A program made the translations under genes and the position numbers. Under the pieces are notes generated by a model, which was given only the letters and a program-made list of their open reading frames with translations, did not search any database and was not told the DNA's origin. DNA of 64,000 nt, taken from contig NZ_SADT02000004.1 of NCBI RefSeq assembly GCF_004016445.2, forward strand, positions 186,001-250,000. Reading direction: 5' to 3'. This stretch comes from Mesorhizobium sp. M2E.F.Ca.ET.219.01.1.1. Its GTDB lineage: Bacteria; Pseudomonadota; Alphaproteobacteria; Rhizobiales; Rhizobiaceae. Position 1 is the stretch's first letter, and each line of letters starts with the position of its first letter. Of the stretch, positions 37,547 through 47,099 are shown piece after piece.

Positions 37547-38467
37547 ATGAACGAACTCAAACCGAATTCCGGGGCGAAGGACTGGCTGGAAGCCGAGCTC
37601 GAGGACACGCTCGACGAGGACTACGAGCTGGAGATTTCCGAACCGGCGCTCTCGCTCGAGATCGCCAAGATCTACAAGAAGTCGCATCCGCCTTCCATCG
37701 AGCGGATGACCTACTTTCGCGAGCTGCTGAGGCTCCAGTCCGAACTGATCAAGCTGCAGTCCTGGGTCGCCTACCACAAGAAGAAGCTGGTGGTGATCTT
37801 CGAGGGCCGCGACTCCGCCGGCAAGGGCGGCGTCATCAAGCGCATCACGCAGCGCCTCAACCCACGCATCGCCCGCGTGGTGGCGTTGCCGGCGCCGACC
37901 GAACGCGAAAAGTCGCAATGGTACTTCCAGCGCTACGTGCCGCATCTCCCCGCCGGCGGCGAGATCGTGCTGTTCGACCGATCCTGGTACAATCGCTCCG
38001 GCGTCGAGCGGGTCATGGGTTTCGCCGACCAAAATCAGGTCGAGGAGTTCTTCCACGACGTGCCGGAATTCGAACGCATGCTGGTCCGGTCCGGCATCAC
38101 TCTGGTCAAATACTGGTTCTCGATCACCGACGAGGAACAGCAGATGCGCTTTTTGATGCGCATCCACGATCCGATGAAGCAGTGGAAGCTGTCGCCGATG
38201 GACCTGCAGTCGCGGGTGCGCTGGGAGCAATACACCAAGGCCAAGGAAGAGACTTTTGCCCGCACCAACATCAAGGAGGCGCCCTGGTTCATCGTCGAGG
38301 GCAACGACAAAAAGCGCGCGCGGCTGAACTGCATCGACCATCTGTTGCAGCAGATGCCGTATGAAGAGGTGCCGCACGAGGAGATCACGCTGCCGGAGCG
38401 TGTCTTCAACCCGGACTACGAGCGCCAGGTGCTGCCGCGCGAGCTCTACGTGCCGCAGAAGTATTGA
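37547..38467 (+). CDS. ppk2: Polyphosphate kinase 2
   Basis: This 306-residue PPK2-family enzyme uses polyphosphate to phosphorylate nucleoside diphosphates (or the reverse). KKLVVIFEGRDSAGKGGVIK holds Walker A (about residues 83-100), EIVLFDRSWYNRSGVERVMG is Walker B with the following lid segment, and SPMDLQSRVRWEQYTKAKE is the conserved C-terminal motif. The acidic N-terminal 45 residues (ELEDTLDEDYELEISEP) are common in single-domain members. Together with Ppx at 8062 it gives the window both a polyphosphate-using kinase and a phosphatase. A palindromic repeat element follows. Confidence 0.94.
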   Translation: MNELKPNSGAKDWLEAELEDTLDEDYELEISEPALSLEIAKIYKKSHPPSIERMTYFRELLRLQSELIKLQSWVAYHKKKLVVIFEGRDSAGKGGVIKRITQRLNPRIARVVALPAPTEREKSQWYFQRYVPHLPAGGEIVLFDRSWYNRSGVERVMGFADQNQVEEFFHDVPEFERMLVRSGITLVKYWFSITDEEQQMRFLMRIHDPMKQWKLSPMDLQSRVRWEQYTKAKEETFARTNIKEAPWFIVEGNDKKRARLNCIDHLLQQMPYEEVPHEEITLPERVFNPDYERQVLPRELYVPQKY

Positions 38468-38475
38468 GGCGCTTT

Positions 38476-38664
38476 CCTTCTCCCCGTTCCACGGGGAGAA
38501 GGTGCCCGAAGGGCGGATGAGGGGCAGCGCCGACGCAGGCGATTGAGCGCCAATCCGCGGCGCAGGCCCAAACGCCCATAGGCAGCTTGTCGCCAATCTC
38601 CGACCGGCAGCGCTGCCCCTCATTGCCCTGCCGGGCATTTCTCCCCGTATAGTGACGGGGAGAA
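38476..38664. repeat. RIME-like palindromic element, two facing modules
   Basis: The left hairpin 38476-38502 has a 12-bp perfect stem. ATGAGGGGCAGCG (38517-38529) is the reverse complement of CGCTGCCCCTCAT (38611-38623). The right hairpin 38639-38664 is identical to that at 18674-18699. The element separates convergent ppk2 and the DHFR-like gene. Confidence 0.82.
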
Positions 38665-38674
38665 AGAGCTGTAA

Positions 38675-39322
38675 TCACGCCCGTCCAATCATCACATGCG
38701 TCGCATCGGCTGTCGCCACCTGTCCGGTGCAGCGGTAGGCCAGCTTCAGCATGTCGAGCCCGGCGAACAGATGCTCGCCCGACCCGAGCAGGAGCGGCGA
38801 GACAGCCAGATGCATCTCGTCGATCAAGCTCTCCTGCAGATACTGCCGGACGGTCGAGACGCCGCCGCCGACGCGCACATCCCTGCCGTCGGCGGCCGCC
38901 TTCGCCTGGTCGAGCGCCGAATGGATGCCGTCGGTGACGAAATAGAAAGTCGTCCCGCCTTCCATCTCGATCGGCGCGCGCTTGTGATGCGTCAAAATAA
39001 AGGTCGGCACGTGATAGGGCGGGTTGGGACCCCACCAGCCCTTCCAGTTGTCGTCCGGCCACGGGCCGCGGCTCGGCGCGAACATGTTGCGACCGAGGAT
39101 CCAGGCGCCGACATTCTCGAAGCTGCGCACGGCAAAGTCGTCATCGGTATCCGTTGTCCCACCTTCCTTGCCGATCATTTGGTGGAACGAGCGGGTCTTG
39201 ATCATCCATTTGTGCAGATTTTCGCCACCCACGCCGAGCGGGTTGGCGAGGCTCTGGTCGGGGCCGGCGCCGTAACCGTCCAGCGACAAGGTGAAAGCGT
39301 TGACGCGCAGCTTGGACATCAT
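38675..39322 (-). CDS. Dihydrofolate-reductase-like (RibD C-terminal) protein
   Basis: This 215-residue protein has the RibD-C/DHFR-like fold: LRVNAFTLSLDGYGAG at the N-terminus, VGAWILGRNMFAPSRGPWPDD and VPTFILTHHKRAP in the middle, the dinucleotide-binding VRVGGGVSTVRQYLQESLIDEMHLAVSPLLLGSGEHLF at residues about 150-187. It is a stand-alone member, common in soil bacteria as 'dihydrofolate reductase family protein', without the TMP-binding residues of true DHFR being evident. Probably an NADPH-dependent reductase of unknown substrate. It is transcribed alone. Confidence 0.88.
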   Translation of the reverse strand: MMSKLRVNAFTLSLDGYGAGPDQSLANPLGVGGENLHKWMIKTRSFHQMIGKEGGTTDTDDDFAVRSFENVGAWILGRNMFAPSRGPWPDDNWKGWWGPNPPYHVPTFILTHHKRAPIEMEGGTTFYFVTDGIHSALDQAKAAADGRDVRVGGGVSTVRQYLQESLIDEMHLAVSPLLLGSGEHLFAGLDMLKLAYRCTGQVATADATHVMIGRA

Positions 39323-39497
39323 TGGCCTCCTGACCCAGTTGTGATTTGCAAGCGGTCAACTGATAGCTTGACCGATTGCGAATTGCAAGCGGATGGGCAG
39401 CGGCATCGCGCTCGGCGGCACGATTCCCGGCTTGTGGATTTGACTAAAGAGGAAGCGGGCGGCCACGGCGCCGGTTCGCGCGTCCGCGCGTGTCCCG

Positions 39498-40706
39498 CTA
39501 TTCCATCGCCAGGATGAGGTTGCGCACCACGGGATAGATTTCGCGTTCCCAGCGCTTGCCGTTGAAGACGCCGTAGTGGCCGACATTGGCCTGCAGGTGA
39601 TGCCGCTTCAGATGTGGGCGCAGCGAGCGGCACAGATCATGCGCCGCCGAGGTCTGGCCCAGCGCGCATATGTCGTCGCGTCCGCCCTCGACGGTGAGCA
39701 GCGCCGTGTTGCGGATCGCGCCGGGATCGACCTTGCTGCCGCGGAAGGTGAACGCGCCTGTGGCAAGCTCCGCCTTCTGGAACACCCGGTCGATGGTCTC
39801 GAGATAGAATTCCTCGGTGAGGTCGAGCACCGCGAAATACTCGTCGTAGAAAGTCTTGATCTTATCGGCTTCGGCGGTCTCGCCGGCCGCCAGATGCTCC
39901 TGGAGCTTGCGATGAGCCGTGACGTGGCGGTCGCTGTTCATGGCCATGAAGGCGGCGAGCTGCAGGAAGCCCGGATACACCCGCCGCCCGCCGCCAGGGT
40001 GACGGAAGGGCACATGAGAGATGACGTAGCTCTGGAACCAGGCCAGCGACTTGCTGACGGCGAATTCGTTGACCTCGGTCGGGCTTTCGCGCGGGTCGAT
40101 CGGCCCGGCCATCAGCGTCATCGAGCGCGGCGTCGCCGGATGCCTGTCCTCGGACATGATGGCGACGGCGGCGAGCGCCTGGACGCAGGGCTGGCAGACC
40201 GCCAGGATATGCGCCCCCGGGCCGATCGCCTCCAGAAAACGGATGAGGTAGTCGACATAGTCGTCCACGCCGAAGCTGCCGGCCGAAAGCGGCACGTCGC
40301 GGGCATTGGCCCAGTCGGTGACATAGACCTCGTGGTCGGCGAGCAGCGTCTCCACCGTGCCGCGCAGCAGCGTCGAGAAATGTCCCGACAAGGGCGCGAC
40401 CACCATGACCTTCGGCTGGCGGGCGTCGATGTCCTTGGCAAAACGCAGCAGCTTGCCGAAGGGCAGGGCGAGCACCGTTTCGACGGCGACCGGCACCTCG
40501 CGGTTACCGACCCTGACAGTCGCGATGCCGAAATCCGGGCGCGTATGGGTGAGCCTGAAACGGGCGATCATCTCCAACCCGGCCGCGATGCGCCGTTTGG
40601 CGGCGTCGCCGAGCGCCATCCCGCCCGTCGCCGAGCCCATCAGCTCGGCAAGCATGCGCGCCGGAGCTATGAGGTCGTCCTGGAGCTGGTAGGCCTGGTA
40701 AAGCAT
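39498..40706 (-). CDS. phaZ: Intracellular polyhydroxybutyrate depolymerase
   Basis: This 402-residue enzyme hydrolyses stored polyhydroxyalkanoate granules. The start MLYQAYQLQDDLIAPARMLAE is typical of the PhaZ family; the open frame extends upstream into noise. The nucleophile elbow is replaced by a cysteine, HILAVCQPCVQALAAVAIM (V-C-Q-P), as in intracellular PhaZ enzymes. The catalytic acid lies in LLTVEGGRDDICALGQT, and the His in QANVGHYGVFNGKRWEREIYP. It is divergent from a GST gene. A TGC-N3-GCA site at 40735-40743 upstream resembles PhaR (AniA) sites and could link expression to granule status. Confidence 0.94.
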   Translation of the reverse strand: MLYQAYQLQDDLIAPARMLAELMGSATGGMALGDAAKRRIAAGLEMIARFRLTHTRPDFGIATVRVGNREVPVAVETVLALPFGKLLRFAKDIDARQPKVMVVAPLSGHFSTLLRGTVETLLADHEVYVTDWANARDVPLSAGSFGVDDYVDYLIRFLEAIGPGAHILAVCQPCVQALAAVAIMSEDRHPATPRSMTLMAGPIDPRESPTEVNEFAVSKSLAWFQSYVISHVPFRHPGGGRRVYPGFLQLAAFMAMNSDRHVTAHRKLQEHLAAGETAEADKIKTFYDEYFAVLDLTEEFYLETIDRVFQKAELATGAFTFRGSKVDPGAIRNTALLTVEGGRDDICALGQTSAAHDLCRSLRPHLKRHHLQANVGHYGVFNGKRWEREIYPVVRNLILAME

Positions 40707-40734
40707 TGCGCCTCGTTCCGCTGACAGCCCATCG

Positions 40735-40771
40735 TGCAGCGCAAAAAAGCTAGTGCAATTTATTTTGCATT
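40735..40771. promoter_or_regulatory. TGC/GCA-rich site between phaZ and the GST gene
   Basis: TGCAGCGCAAAA lies at 40735-40746, and TGCAA (40754-40758) faces TTGCA (40765-40769). The first resembles the TGC-N3-GCA core I recall for PhaR-type repressors of PHA genes. It is 28 bp upstream of phaZ. Binding is inferred. Confidence 0.4.
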
Positions 40772-40814
40772 GCGAGAGGATTGTTGCCGGCGAAAGGCTT
40801 GGAGGTTTTACGAC

Positions 40815-41513
40815 ATGGCCAAGGCGGGGAAGGCGAAGGCGGCGAAGCCGGAAAGCGCGACGAAGGCGACGTTGACGATCTCGTCGAAGAACTACTCGTC
40901 CTGGTCTCTGCGCGGCTGGCTGCTGTGCCGCATGGCCGGTCTGGAGTTCGAGGAGAAGCGCGTCGACATCGATGATCCGGAGCAGCGGCAGGAATTGCTG
41001 CTCCTGTCGCCATCGGTGTTGGTGCCGCGGCTGACGCATGACGGCGTTACCGTATGGGATACGCTGGCCATCGCCGAATACCTTGCGGAGACGATGCCGC
41101 GCGCCGGCCTGCTGCCAGCCGAGCGCGTGGCGCGCGCCCATTGCCGCGCGGTGTCGGGCGAAATGCATTCGGGTTTCCACAATCTGCGCTCGGCACTGCC
41201 GATGAACCTCAAGGCGAGGCACAAGAGCTTCAAGATCTTTTCCGGCGCGCGGCCCGATGTGGAGCGGATCAAGGCGATCTGGTCGGAATGCCTGGCGACC
41301 TATGGTGGACCGTGGCTGTTCGGGGCATGGCCCACCATGGCCGACGCCATGTATGCTCCGGTCAGCACCCGCTTCCGCACCTACGCGGTTGACCTCGAAG
41401 CGCCGCTCGCCGCGTTCTGCGAGACGGTTTTCGCCTGGCCGCTGATGCGGGAATGGACCGAAGGCGCGCTCGCCGAGCCGGAGGAGATCGTCGAGCTAGA
41501 GGTGGAATTCTGA
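40815..41513 (+). CDS. Glutathione S-transferase family protein
   Basis: This is a 232-residue GST-fold protein. After a Lys/Ala-rich leader (MAKAGKAKAAKPESATK) the thioredoxin-like domain has TISSKNYSSWSLRGWLL (catalytic Ser region), LLLLSPSVLVPRLTHDGVTVWDTLAIAEYLAE (cis-Pro, and the S/D glutathione contact) at residues about 70-105. The C-terminal helical domain contains FGAWPTMADAMYAPVSTRF, the N-capping motif with D. Likely a cytosolic detoxification or lyase-type GST. It is divergent from phaZ. Substrate unknown. Confidence 0.88.
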   Translation: MAKAGKAKAAKPESATKATLTISSKNYSSWSLRGWLLCRMAGLEFEEKRVDIDDPEQRQELLLLSPSVLVPRLTHDGVTVWDTLAIAEYLAETMPRAGLLPAERVARAHCRAVSGEMHSGFHNLRSALPMNLKARHKSFKIFSGARPDVERIKAIWSECLATYGGPWLFGAWPTMADAMYAPVSTRFRTYAVDLEAPLAAFCETVFAWPLMREWTEGALAEPEEIVELEVEF

Positions 41514-41549
41514 CGGCAGGTCAGCGCCGCTGCTTGCCGGTTCCGCGGC

Positions 41550-42581
<1,032 letters not shown>

Positions 42582-42671
42582 GGCCGAAACTCTCTTTTGC
42601 GCCGGCTTTTACCACGCGTCTTAGCCGCTGACCAATGCGACACGATAGTGCCAGCGGCAGAGCCGCGAGTT

Positions 42672-42838
42672 CCTCGCAACCCGCCAAAGGCGGGGAGAGG
42701 TGTCCGCGAAGCGGACGGAGAGGGGGCCTTCGTAGGGCGGAAGGTCTTCCAATACGAGGGCCTTTGCCGACGGAGCCGGCGTTCCCCTCTCCGTCTCGGC
42801 TTCGCCGAGCCACCTCTCCCCACTTTCGTGGGGCGAGG
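42672..42838. repeat. RIME-like palindromic element, two facing modules
   Basis: The left module has CCCGCC/GGCGGGG, then GTCCGC/GCGGAC, then GGAGAGGGGG. The right module (42784-42838) mirrors it with CCCCTCTCC, CTCGGC/GCCGAG and a CCCCAC/GTGGGG hairpin. It belongs to the same broad class as 10205 and 38476 but to a different sequence subtype. It lies between hemB and the DUF2066 gene. Confidence 0.75.
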
Positions 42839-42846
42839 AAACGCCG

Positions 42847-43668
42847 TCACGGCTGCCCGTGCCCTGACAAAATCTGCGCCGCGCCCCTCATCGCCACTCG
42901 AAACGCCTCGTCGAAGCTGACGCCGCGCACCTGCCAGCGAAAGGTCTTGCCGCGATCGGCAAGCCGCCAGTCGGCGATCCAGCCGAGTTCCTTGTCGCTC
43001 CACACGATGCTGCCGGCGAGCGCCCGAGCCGCTCCTGCTTTCTTCGCCAATCTGTCGAGCCTTGCGATGTCCGCCTCCGAAAGCGCCTTCTCATCGAGGC
43101 CACCAAGCTGCCCGGCCTTTGGAAAGGTGACGCGCATCAGCAGCGGACCGGCCGCATTGGCGAAGGATTCGCGCATCGCGTTGCCGCGCTGATCCTCTTG
43201 CGTCAGCACGAATTGCCGCGCGCCCTGCTCGGCGGTCATGAAGACGGCGATCGGCGGCCGCTCGCCGGGCCAGGGCCTGCTGCCGAGCTGCGCGAGCAGC
43301 CTGTCGACGACGGCCGGCTTGTAGAGGCAGGTCAGGTCGTGCGGCCGGTCATGCGTGCCTTGCTCGTCATGGATCGGGATGCCCTCGAGCCGGTCATGGT
43401 AGCGGAAGGACTGGACGAAATCGGCAGCCTTCTCGCGCAGCGCCAGCATCTCCGTCTTCTGCGTCAGCCGCGGATCGCCGGAGACCTTGACCAGCACCTT
43501 GTCGAGACAATCCTTGAAGCCGATCTGCCGGTTCACGTCTCCGGTGCCGGTGACGATCGTTTGCGCCTGGTAAAGCTCGGCGGGCGTCGCGGCGATGACG
43601 GGGCGACAGACGAAACAGATGGCGATCATGCCGATCACCATGGCCGCGAGGCGAGAAAATCCGGGCAT
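42847..43668 (-). CDS. DUF2066-domain exported protein
   Basis: This 273-residue protein has an N-terminal signal peptide (MVIGMIAICFVCRPVIAA). The mature part matches DUF2066: ELYQAQTIVTGTGDVNRQIGFKDCLDKVLVKVSGD near the N-terminus and LAGSIVWSDKELGWIADWRL near the C-terminus. Two regions of alternating strand and helix suggest a repeated fold, as in other members. Function is unknown; it would be periplasmic. It is transcribed alone on the minus strand and divergent from an ICMT-like gene. Confidence 0.8.
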   Translation of the reverse strand: MPGFSRLAAMVIGMIAICFVCRPVIAATPAELYQAQTIVTGTGDVNRQIGFKDCLDKVLVKVSGDPRLTQKTEMLALREKAADFVQSFRYHDRLEGIPIHDEQGTHDRPHDLTCLYKPAVVDRLLAQLGSRPWPGERPPIAVFMTAEQGARQFVLTQEDQRGNAMRESFANAAGPLLMRVTFPKAGQLGGLDEKALSEADIARLDRLAKKAGAARALAGSIVWSDKELGWIADWRLADRGKTFRWQVRGVSFDEAFRVAMRGAAQILSGHGQP

Positions 43669-43758
43669 GGCTTGCCGTCCGGTTCAAGATGCCCATTTTC
43701 TAGCACCGGGCGCGCGCGGTGGCCAAGGCGGATTGCCGGCTAACCGAAGGAGCAGGGC

Positions 43759-44307
43759 ATGGCCTTCATCTGGTTCATCTATGCCGCCTGGCTCATGCTG
43801 ATCATCTTCCTGACCGTTCAGGCAATTGGCGTGAAGCGGGACACCGAACCGCATCTTTTGCAGAGCTTCGGCTTGATATTTGCCATCATCGCCGCCTTCC
43901 TGCTGCCGCGGCTGCCGATTTTCGACTTAGTCAATTTCGCACCCGTCAGCACGGTCCTGGGCGGCATCGGCGCCGCGATCACCGTCGCGGGCATGGCGCT
44001 GCTGGTCTGGGCGCGGCAGGCTCTCGGCCGCAACTGGAGTCAAACCGTTTCGGCCAAGCAGGAGCATGAGCTGGTAAGGTCCGGTCCATACAGTCGCCTG
44101 CGTCATCCCATGTACACCGGCGGCCTGCTCGCCTGTATCGGCTCGGCGATCGCGGCCGGCGGCCCCTTCGTCTTTCTGTTGATCCTGCTTGGGACGATTT
44201 TCATCTGGAGGGTGGGTGCCGAGGATCGGCTTTTGGCGCGGCAATTCCCCGACGAGTTCCCAGATTATGCGCGCCGCACGAACGCGCTTATCCCGTTCGT
44301 CTGGTAG
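43759..44307 (+). CDS. Isoprenylcysteine carboxylmethyltransferase family protein
   Basis: This is a 182-residue membrane protein with five helices. The C-terminal half shows ALGRNWSQTVSAKQEHELV, SGPYSRLRHPMYTGGLLACIG (R-H-P-x-Y-x-G) and AEDRLLARQFPDEFPDYARRT (E-x-x-L-x(3)-F-x(4)-Y), the SAM- and lipid-binding signature of ICMT. A substrate cannot be assigned. It is preceded by GAAGGAG at a good distance from the ATG. It is upstream of the enoyl-CoA-hydratase-like gene, 110 bp apart. Confidence 0.88.
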   Translation: MAFIWFIYAAWLMLIIFLTVQAIGVKRDTEPHLLQSFGLIFAIIAAFLLPRLPIFDLVNFAPVSTVLGGIGAAITVAGMALLVWARQALGRNWSQTVSAKQEHELVRSGPYSRLRHPMYTGGLLACIGSAIAAGGPFVFLLILLGTIFIWRVGAEDRLLARQFPDEFPDYARRTNALIPFVW

Positions 44308-44384
44308 TCTGCCCGCCGCAAGAGGCGCGGCCTGTCCTCGGTACTCGACAATTGACGTTGGCCCGGTCGCCGCTTAGCACTTCA

Positions 44385-44406
44385 CCTCCCGCAGGCGCGG
44401 GGGAGG
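44385..44406 (+). promoter_or_regulatory. Hairpin that may hide the ribosome site of the next gene
   Basis: CCTCCC (44385-44390) can pair with GGGAGG (44401-44406), with GC/GC pairs inside and a two-base bulge. GGGAGG is the only good Shine-Dalgarno for ATG 44418 (11 bases away), so the stem could limit translation. Confidence 0.4.
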
Positions 44407-44417
44407 ATTCTCTGACG

Positions 44418-45461
44418 ATGGATTTTGGCGGAGGCGACGAGATCCGCTTCGAGCGGCTGGGCAGGGCGGGCGTGGTCACATTGACCCGGCCGAAGGCGCT
44501 CAACGCAGTCACGCACAACATGGTCAAGGCGCTCGGCAAGGCGCTCGACGCCTGGGAACAGGATCCGGGCATCGGGGTCGTCGTGGTCAAGGCCGAGGGC
44601 AGGGCGTTTTCCGCCGGCGGCGATATCCTGCACATCTACGAGGCCGGCCGCGCCGGCAGGCCGCCTGTCGACTTCTTCGCCGACGAGTACCGGTTGAACG
44701 CCCGCATCGCGCGCTTCAAGAAACCCTATGTCGCGCTGATCGACGGCATCGTCATGGGCGGCGGCGTCGGCATCTCTTTCCATGGCTCGCATCGCGTGCT
44801 GACCGAGAATGCGCAGTTCGCCATGCCCGAGGTCGGCATCGGCTTCTTCCCCGATGTTGGCGGCAGCCATTTGCTGCCGGATCTCGGCGGTTCGTTCGGC
44901 ATGTATCTCGGGTTGACCGGAAACCGCATCCGCTATGGCGACGCGCTATGGTCCGGGCTCGCCACCCACACCATCAAGGCCGAGGACCAGGCGGGCCTGC
45001 TCGACGAGCTGGCGGCGAGCGGCGACGCCAATGCGGAGCTGCGCGATTTCTTCGTGCCGGCCAGACGCGAGACCGAGCGGCAGGACCTGGAGGCGATCGC
45101 GCGCCACTTTTCGCAATCTTCGCTCGCCGGCATCATCGACAGTCTGGAGCGGGCAGGGGCCGACGATGCTTTTGCCGCAAAGACGCTGGCGACGCTGAAG
45201 ACCCGCTCGCCGACCAGCCTCAACATCGCCTGGCGCCAGATCAGCGCTGGATCGACGCTGTCGATGGACGAATGCATGAAGATGGAGTTCCGCATCCTGA
45301 ACCGCATGTTGGCCGGCCATGATTTCTACGAAGGCATCCGCGCCGCCATCATCGACAAGGGCTCGACGCCCGCCTGGCGGCCGGCGAGCCTGGATGAGGT
45401 CAGCGCCGCCGATATCGACGCCTATTTCGCGCCACTCGGAGACCAGGAGCTCGTGCTGTGA
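44418..45461 (+). CDS. Enoyl-CoA hydratase/isomerase family, 3-hydroxyisobutyryl-CoA hydrolase-like
   Basis: This 347-residue crotonase-fold protein has a length and motif set typical of 3-hydroxyisobutyryl-CoA hydrolase in valine breakdown: GVVTLTRPKALNAVTHNMV, VVVKAEGRAFSAGGDILHIYE (oxyanion G-G-D), YVALIDGIVMGGGVGISFHGS and the catalytic-region FAMPEVGIGFFPDVGGSHLLP (E and D). The C-terminal helices (SLDECMKMEFR-like, here STLSMDECMKMEFRILNRML) are also of this subgroup. ATG 44418 was chosen; a TTG at 44352 would add 22 residues encoded by a hairpin. Its stop overlaps the next gene's GTG by 4 bp. Confidence 0.9.
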   Translation: MDFGGGDEIRFERLGRAGVVTLTRPKALNAVTHNMVKALGKALDAWEQDPGIGVVVVKAEGRAFSAGGDILHIYEAGRAGRPPVDFFADEYRLNARIARFKKPYVALIDGIVMGGGVGISFHGSHRVLTENAQFAMPEVGIGFFPDVGGSHLLPDLGGSFGMYLGLTGNRIRYGDALWSGLATHTIKAEDQAGLLDELAASGDANAELRDFFVPARRETERQDLEAIARHFSQSSLAGIIDSLERAGADDAFAAKTLATLKTRSPTSLNIAWRQISAGSTLSMDECMKMEFRILNRMLAGHDFYEGIRAAIIDKGSTPAWRPASLDEVSAADIDAYFAPLGDQELVL

Positions 45462-45880
45462 GCGAGGTCACCTCCAGGCGCGTGGTGCTGCAGCCCTCGA
45501 CCACCGAGGTCATCTTCGCCTGGTTCCAGCGTGTGATCGCCGGCTACTGCCTCTTGTTCGGCATCCTCTACTGGATCCGCCTGATCGGCATTTATCCAGG
45601 CGAATTGTGGCGCTTCGACCTGATGCCGGTGCACTGGCAGGTGGCGGCGGCCACGCTTGCCGTCTTTTTCCCTTTCGCCGCGGCAGGTCTTTGGATGCTG
45701 GCGTCCTGGGGGCCGGTGATCTGGTTCATCTGTGCGGTGACCGAGACGGTGATGTATGCCGGCTTCCCGAACCTCTTCGGCCACCGGATGCTGATCGTGA
45801 TCTCGCATGCCTGCGTGGCCTTGCTCTACATCGTCTTCCGCGTCACCATCTGGCTGCAGAAGCGCCAACTCCGGCAATAG
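45458..45880 (+). CDS. DUF6163-family membrane protein
   Basis: This is a 140-residue protein with four transmembrane helices (about residues 23-43, 62-85, 90-108 and 112-132). The segment YCLLFGILYWIRLIGIYPGELWRFDLMPVHWQVA is characteristic of a small alphaproteobacterial family now called DUF6163 (name from memory). Function is unknown. Its GTG start overlaps the preceding gene's TGA, so translation is coupled. It lies just upstream of ldtR, a neighbourhood I believe is common in rhizobia. Confidence 0.8.
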   Translation: MSEVTSRRVVLQPSTTEVIFAWFQRVIAGYCLLFGILYWIRLIGIYPGELWRFDLMPVHWQVAAATLAVFFPFAAAGLWMLASWGPVIWFICAVTETVMYAGFPNLFGHRMLIVISHACVALLYIVFRVTIWLQKRQLRQ

Positions 45881-46012
45881 GCCGACGCGGCATCGTGCCC
45901 TATCTGTCCAGGGCCGATTTTGCGGCCTCGTTCCGCCCAAAAACCATTGGCTAAATCTTTAGGTTAATTGTTCTTGCTCGGGTGACCGATCGTTAAGCGT
46001 CTTCCGAAACCT

Positions 46013-46024
46013 CTTACCGGTAAG
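46013..46024. promoter_or_regulatory. Perfect 12-bp palindrome upstream of ldtR
   Basis: CTTACCGGTAAG (46013-46024) is a perfect palindrome 108 bp before the ldtR start. As MarR-type regulators commonly bind near their own promoter it is a candidate autoregulatory site. Confidence 0.4.
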
Positions 46025-46131
46025 CTCTTGTTAGCCCTGGCGTTTAAGTCGAATTTTATGAGTATTCGATAGTGTCGCGATCAAGGTGAAAAACAAAAAA
46101 TCACCAAGGCGACAAACGAGAGGCAAAGACA

Positions 46132-46647
46132 ATGATCAATTCGCGTCCGGCGGCGAAGACCGCAAACGTATCCGACGATCGCCGCGAGGCTATCCGCTCG
46201 CTGTACATGGAATCGCTGCAGCTGGTGGAGCGTCTGCACCGCCGTCTGCTTGACGTGATCAAGGACGAGTTCGACCGCAACGGCCGTTCCGATATCAACG
46301 CCATCCAGGCGCTGCTGCTCTTCAACATCGGCAATTCGGAGCTGACCGCCGGCGAGCTGCGTTCGCGCGGCTACTATCTCGGCTCGAACGTCTCCTACAA
46401 TCTGAAGAAGCTGGTCGACCTCGGCTTCATCAACCACCAGCGCTCGCGCATCGACCGCCGTTCGGTCCGCGTCTCGCTGACGCCGAAGGGCAACGAGGTG
46501 GCCGACGTCGTCGCCGGCCTCTACGAGCGCCATGTCGGCTCGATCGAAGCGGTCGGCGGCATCAATACCGACGAGTTCAAGCAGATGAACCGCGCACTGC
46601 AGCGCCTCGACCGCTTCTGGAACGACACGATCGCTTACCGGATGTAA
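46132..46647 (+). CDS. ldtR: MarR-family regulator LdtR
   Basis: This 171-residue winged-helix protein matches LdtR, studied in Liberibacter and Sinorhizobium as a regulator of an L,D-transpeptidase gene and of osmotic tolerance. The dimer helix is REAIRSLYMESLQLVERLHRRLLDVI, the recognition region LTAGELRSRGYYLGSNVSYNLKKLVDLGF and the wing INHQRSRIDRRSVRVSLTPKG. The L,D-transpeptidase gene lies 450 bp downstream in the same orientation, which supports the name. Ligand site is not obvious from sequence. A GCCGCGC/GCGCGGC hairpin follows the stop codon at 46671-46691. Confidence 0.92.
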   Translation: MINSRPAAKTANVSDDRREAIRSLYMESLQLVERLHRRLLDVIKDEFDRNGRSDINAIQALLLFNIGNSELTAGELRSRGYYLGSNVSYNLKKLVDLGFINHQRSRIDRRSVRVSLTPKGNEVADVVAGLYERHVGSIEAVGGINTDEFKQMNRALQRLDRFWNDTIAYRM

Positions 46648-47099
46648 GCGCTACGAATTAGGACAGGGAAGCCGCGCCGAAGAAGCGCGGCCGGGGGAAG
46701 AATATGGGGCCGGTGCGCCGGTCCGAAGGCGCCAGCCACGGGAATTTGACCGTAGCTCCGCGCGAGTTGAAGCTCTGTGCCTGACGGGGAGGGGCGCAGA
46801 CTTCGCGAGGGCGCGCTGGCGTCGCTGCGATGCAAAAAAGCATCGCCCCCATTTCTTTCACCTTCTCGCCATATGCAAATCGCGGGCCAAGGCCACGTTG
46901 CCGCCATAATCGCGGGCAATGCGAAATGTGGATGATGCTGCGGGCCTATGCCCCGCGCTCCTTGGAACCTGCGTGGCGGCAGCGCGTTTCTGGCGGCCGG
47001 TGAAGCGGGGTCATGGTTGGCGAATTGTTAAGTTTGCCGACCCTAGAGTGTGGACAAAGCCGCCCGGCAAGCGATTGAGCGAGAGCGATCAAACAAAGA
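46648..47099. other. ldtR-ldtP intergenic region
   Basis: This is a 452-bp stretch without a convincing gene. It begins with a 7-bp-stem hairpin (46671-46691) that may end the ldtR transcript, although no T-run follows. The second half must hold the ldtP promoter, but no clear -35/-10 pair stands out. Frames overlapping it are poor in coding character. Confidence 0.4.

Noticed and set aside
46635..46919. 94-residue minus-strand frame between ldtR and ldtP
   Set aside because: Pro/Arg-rich, no ribosome site, no coupling, overlaps the ldtR terminator hairpin.
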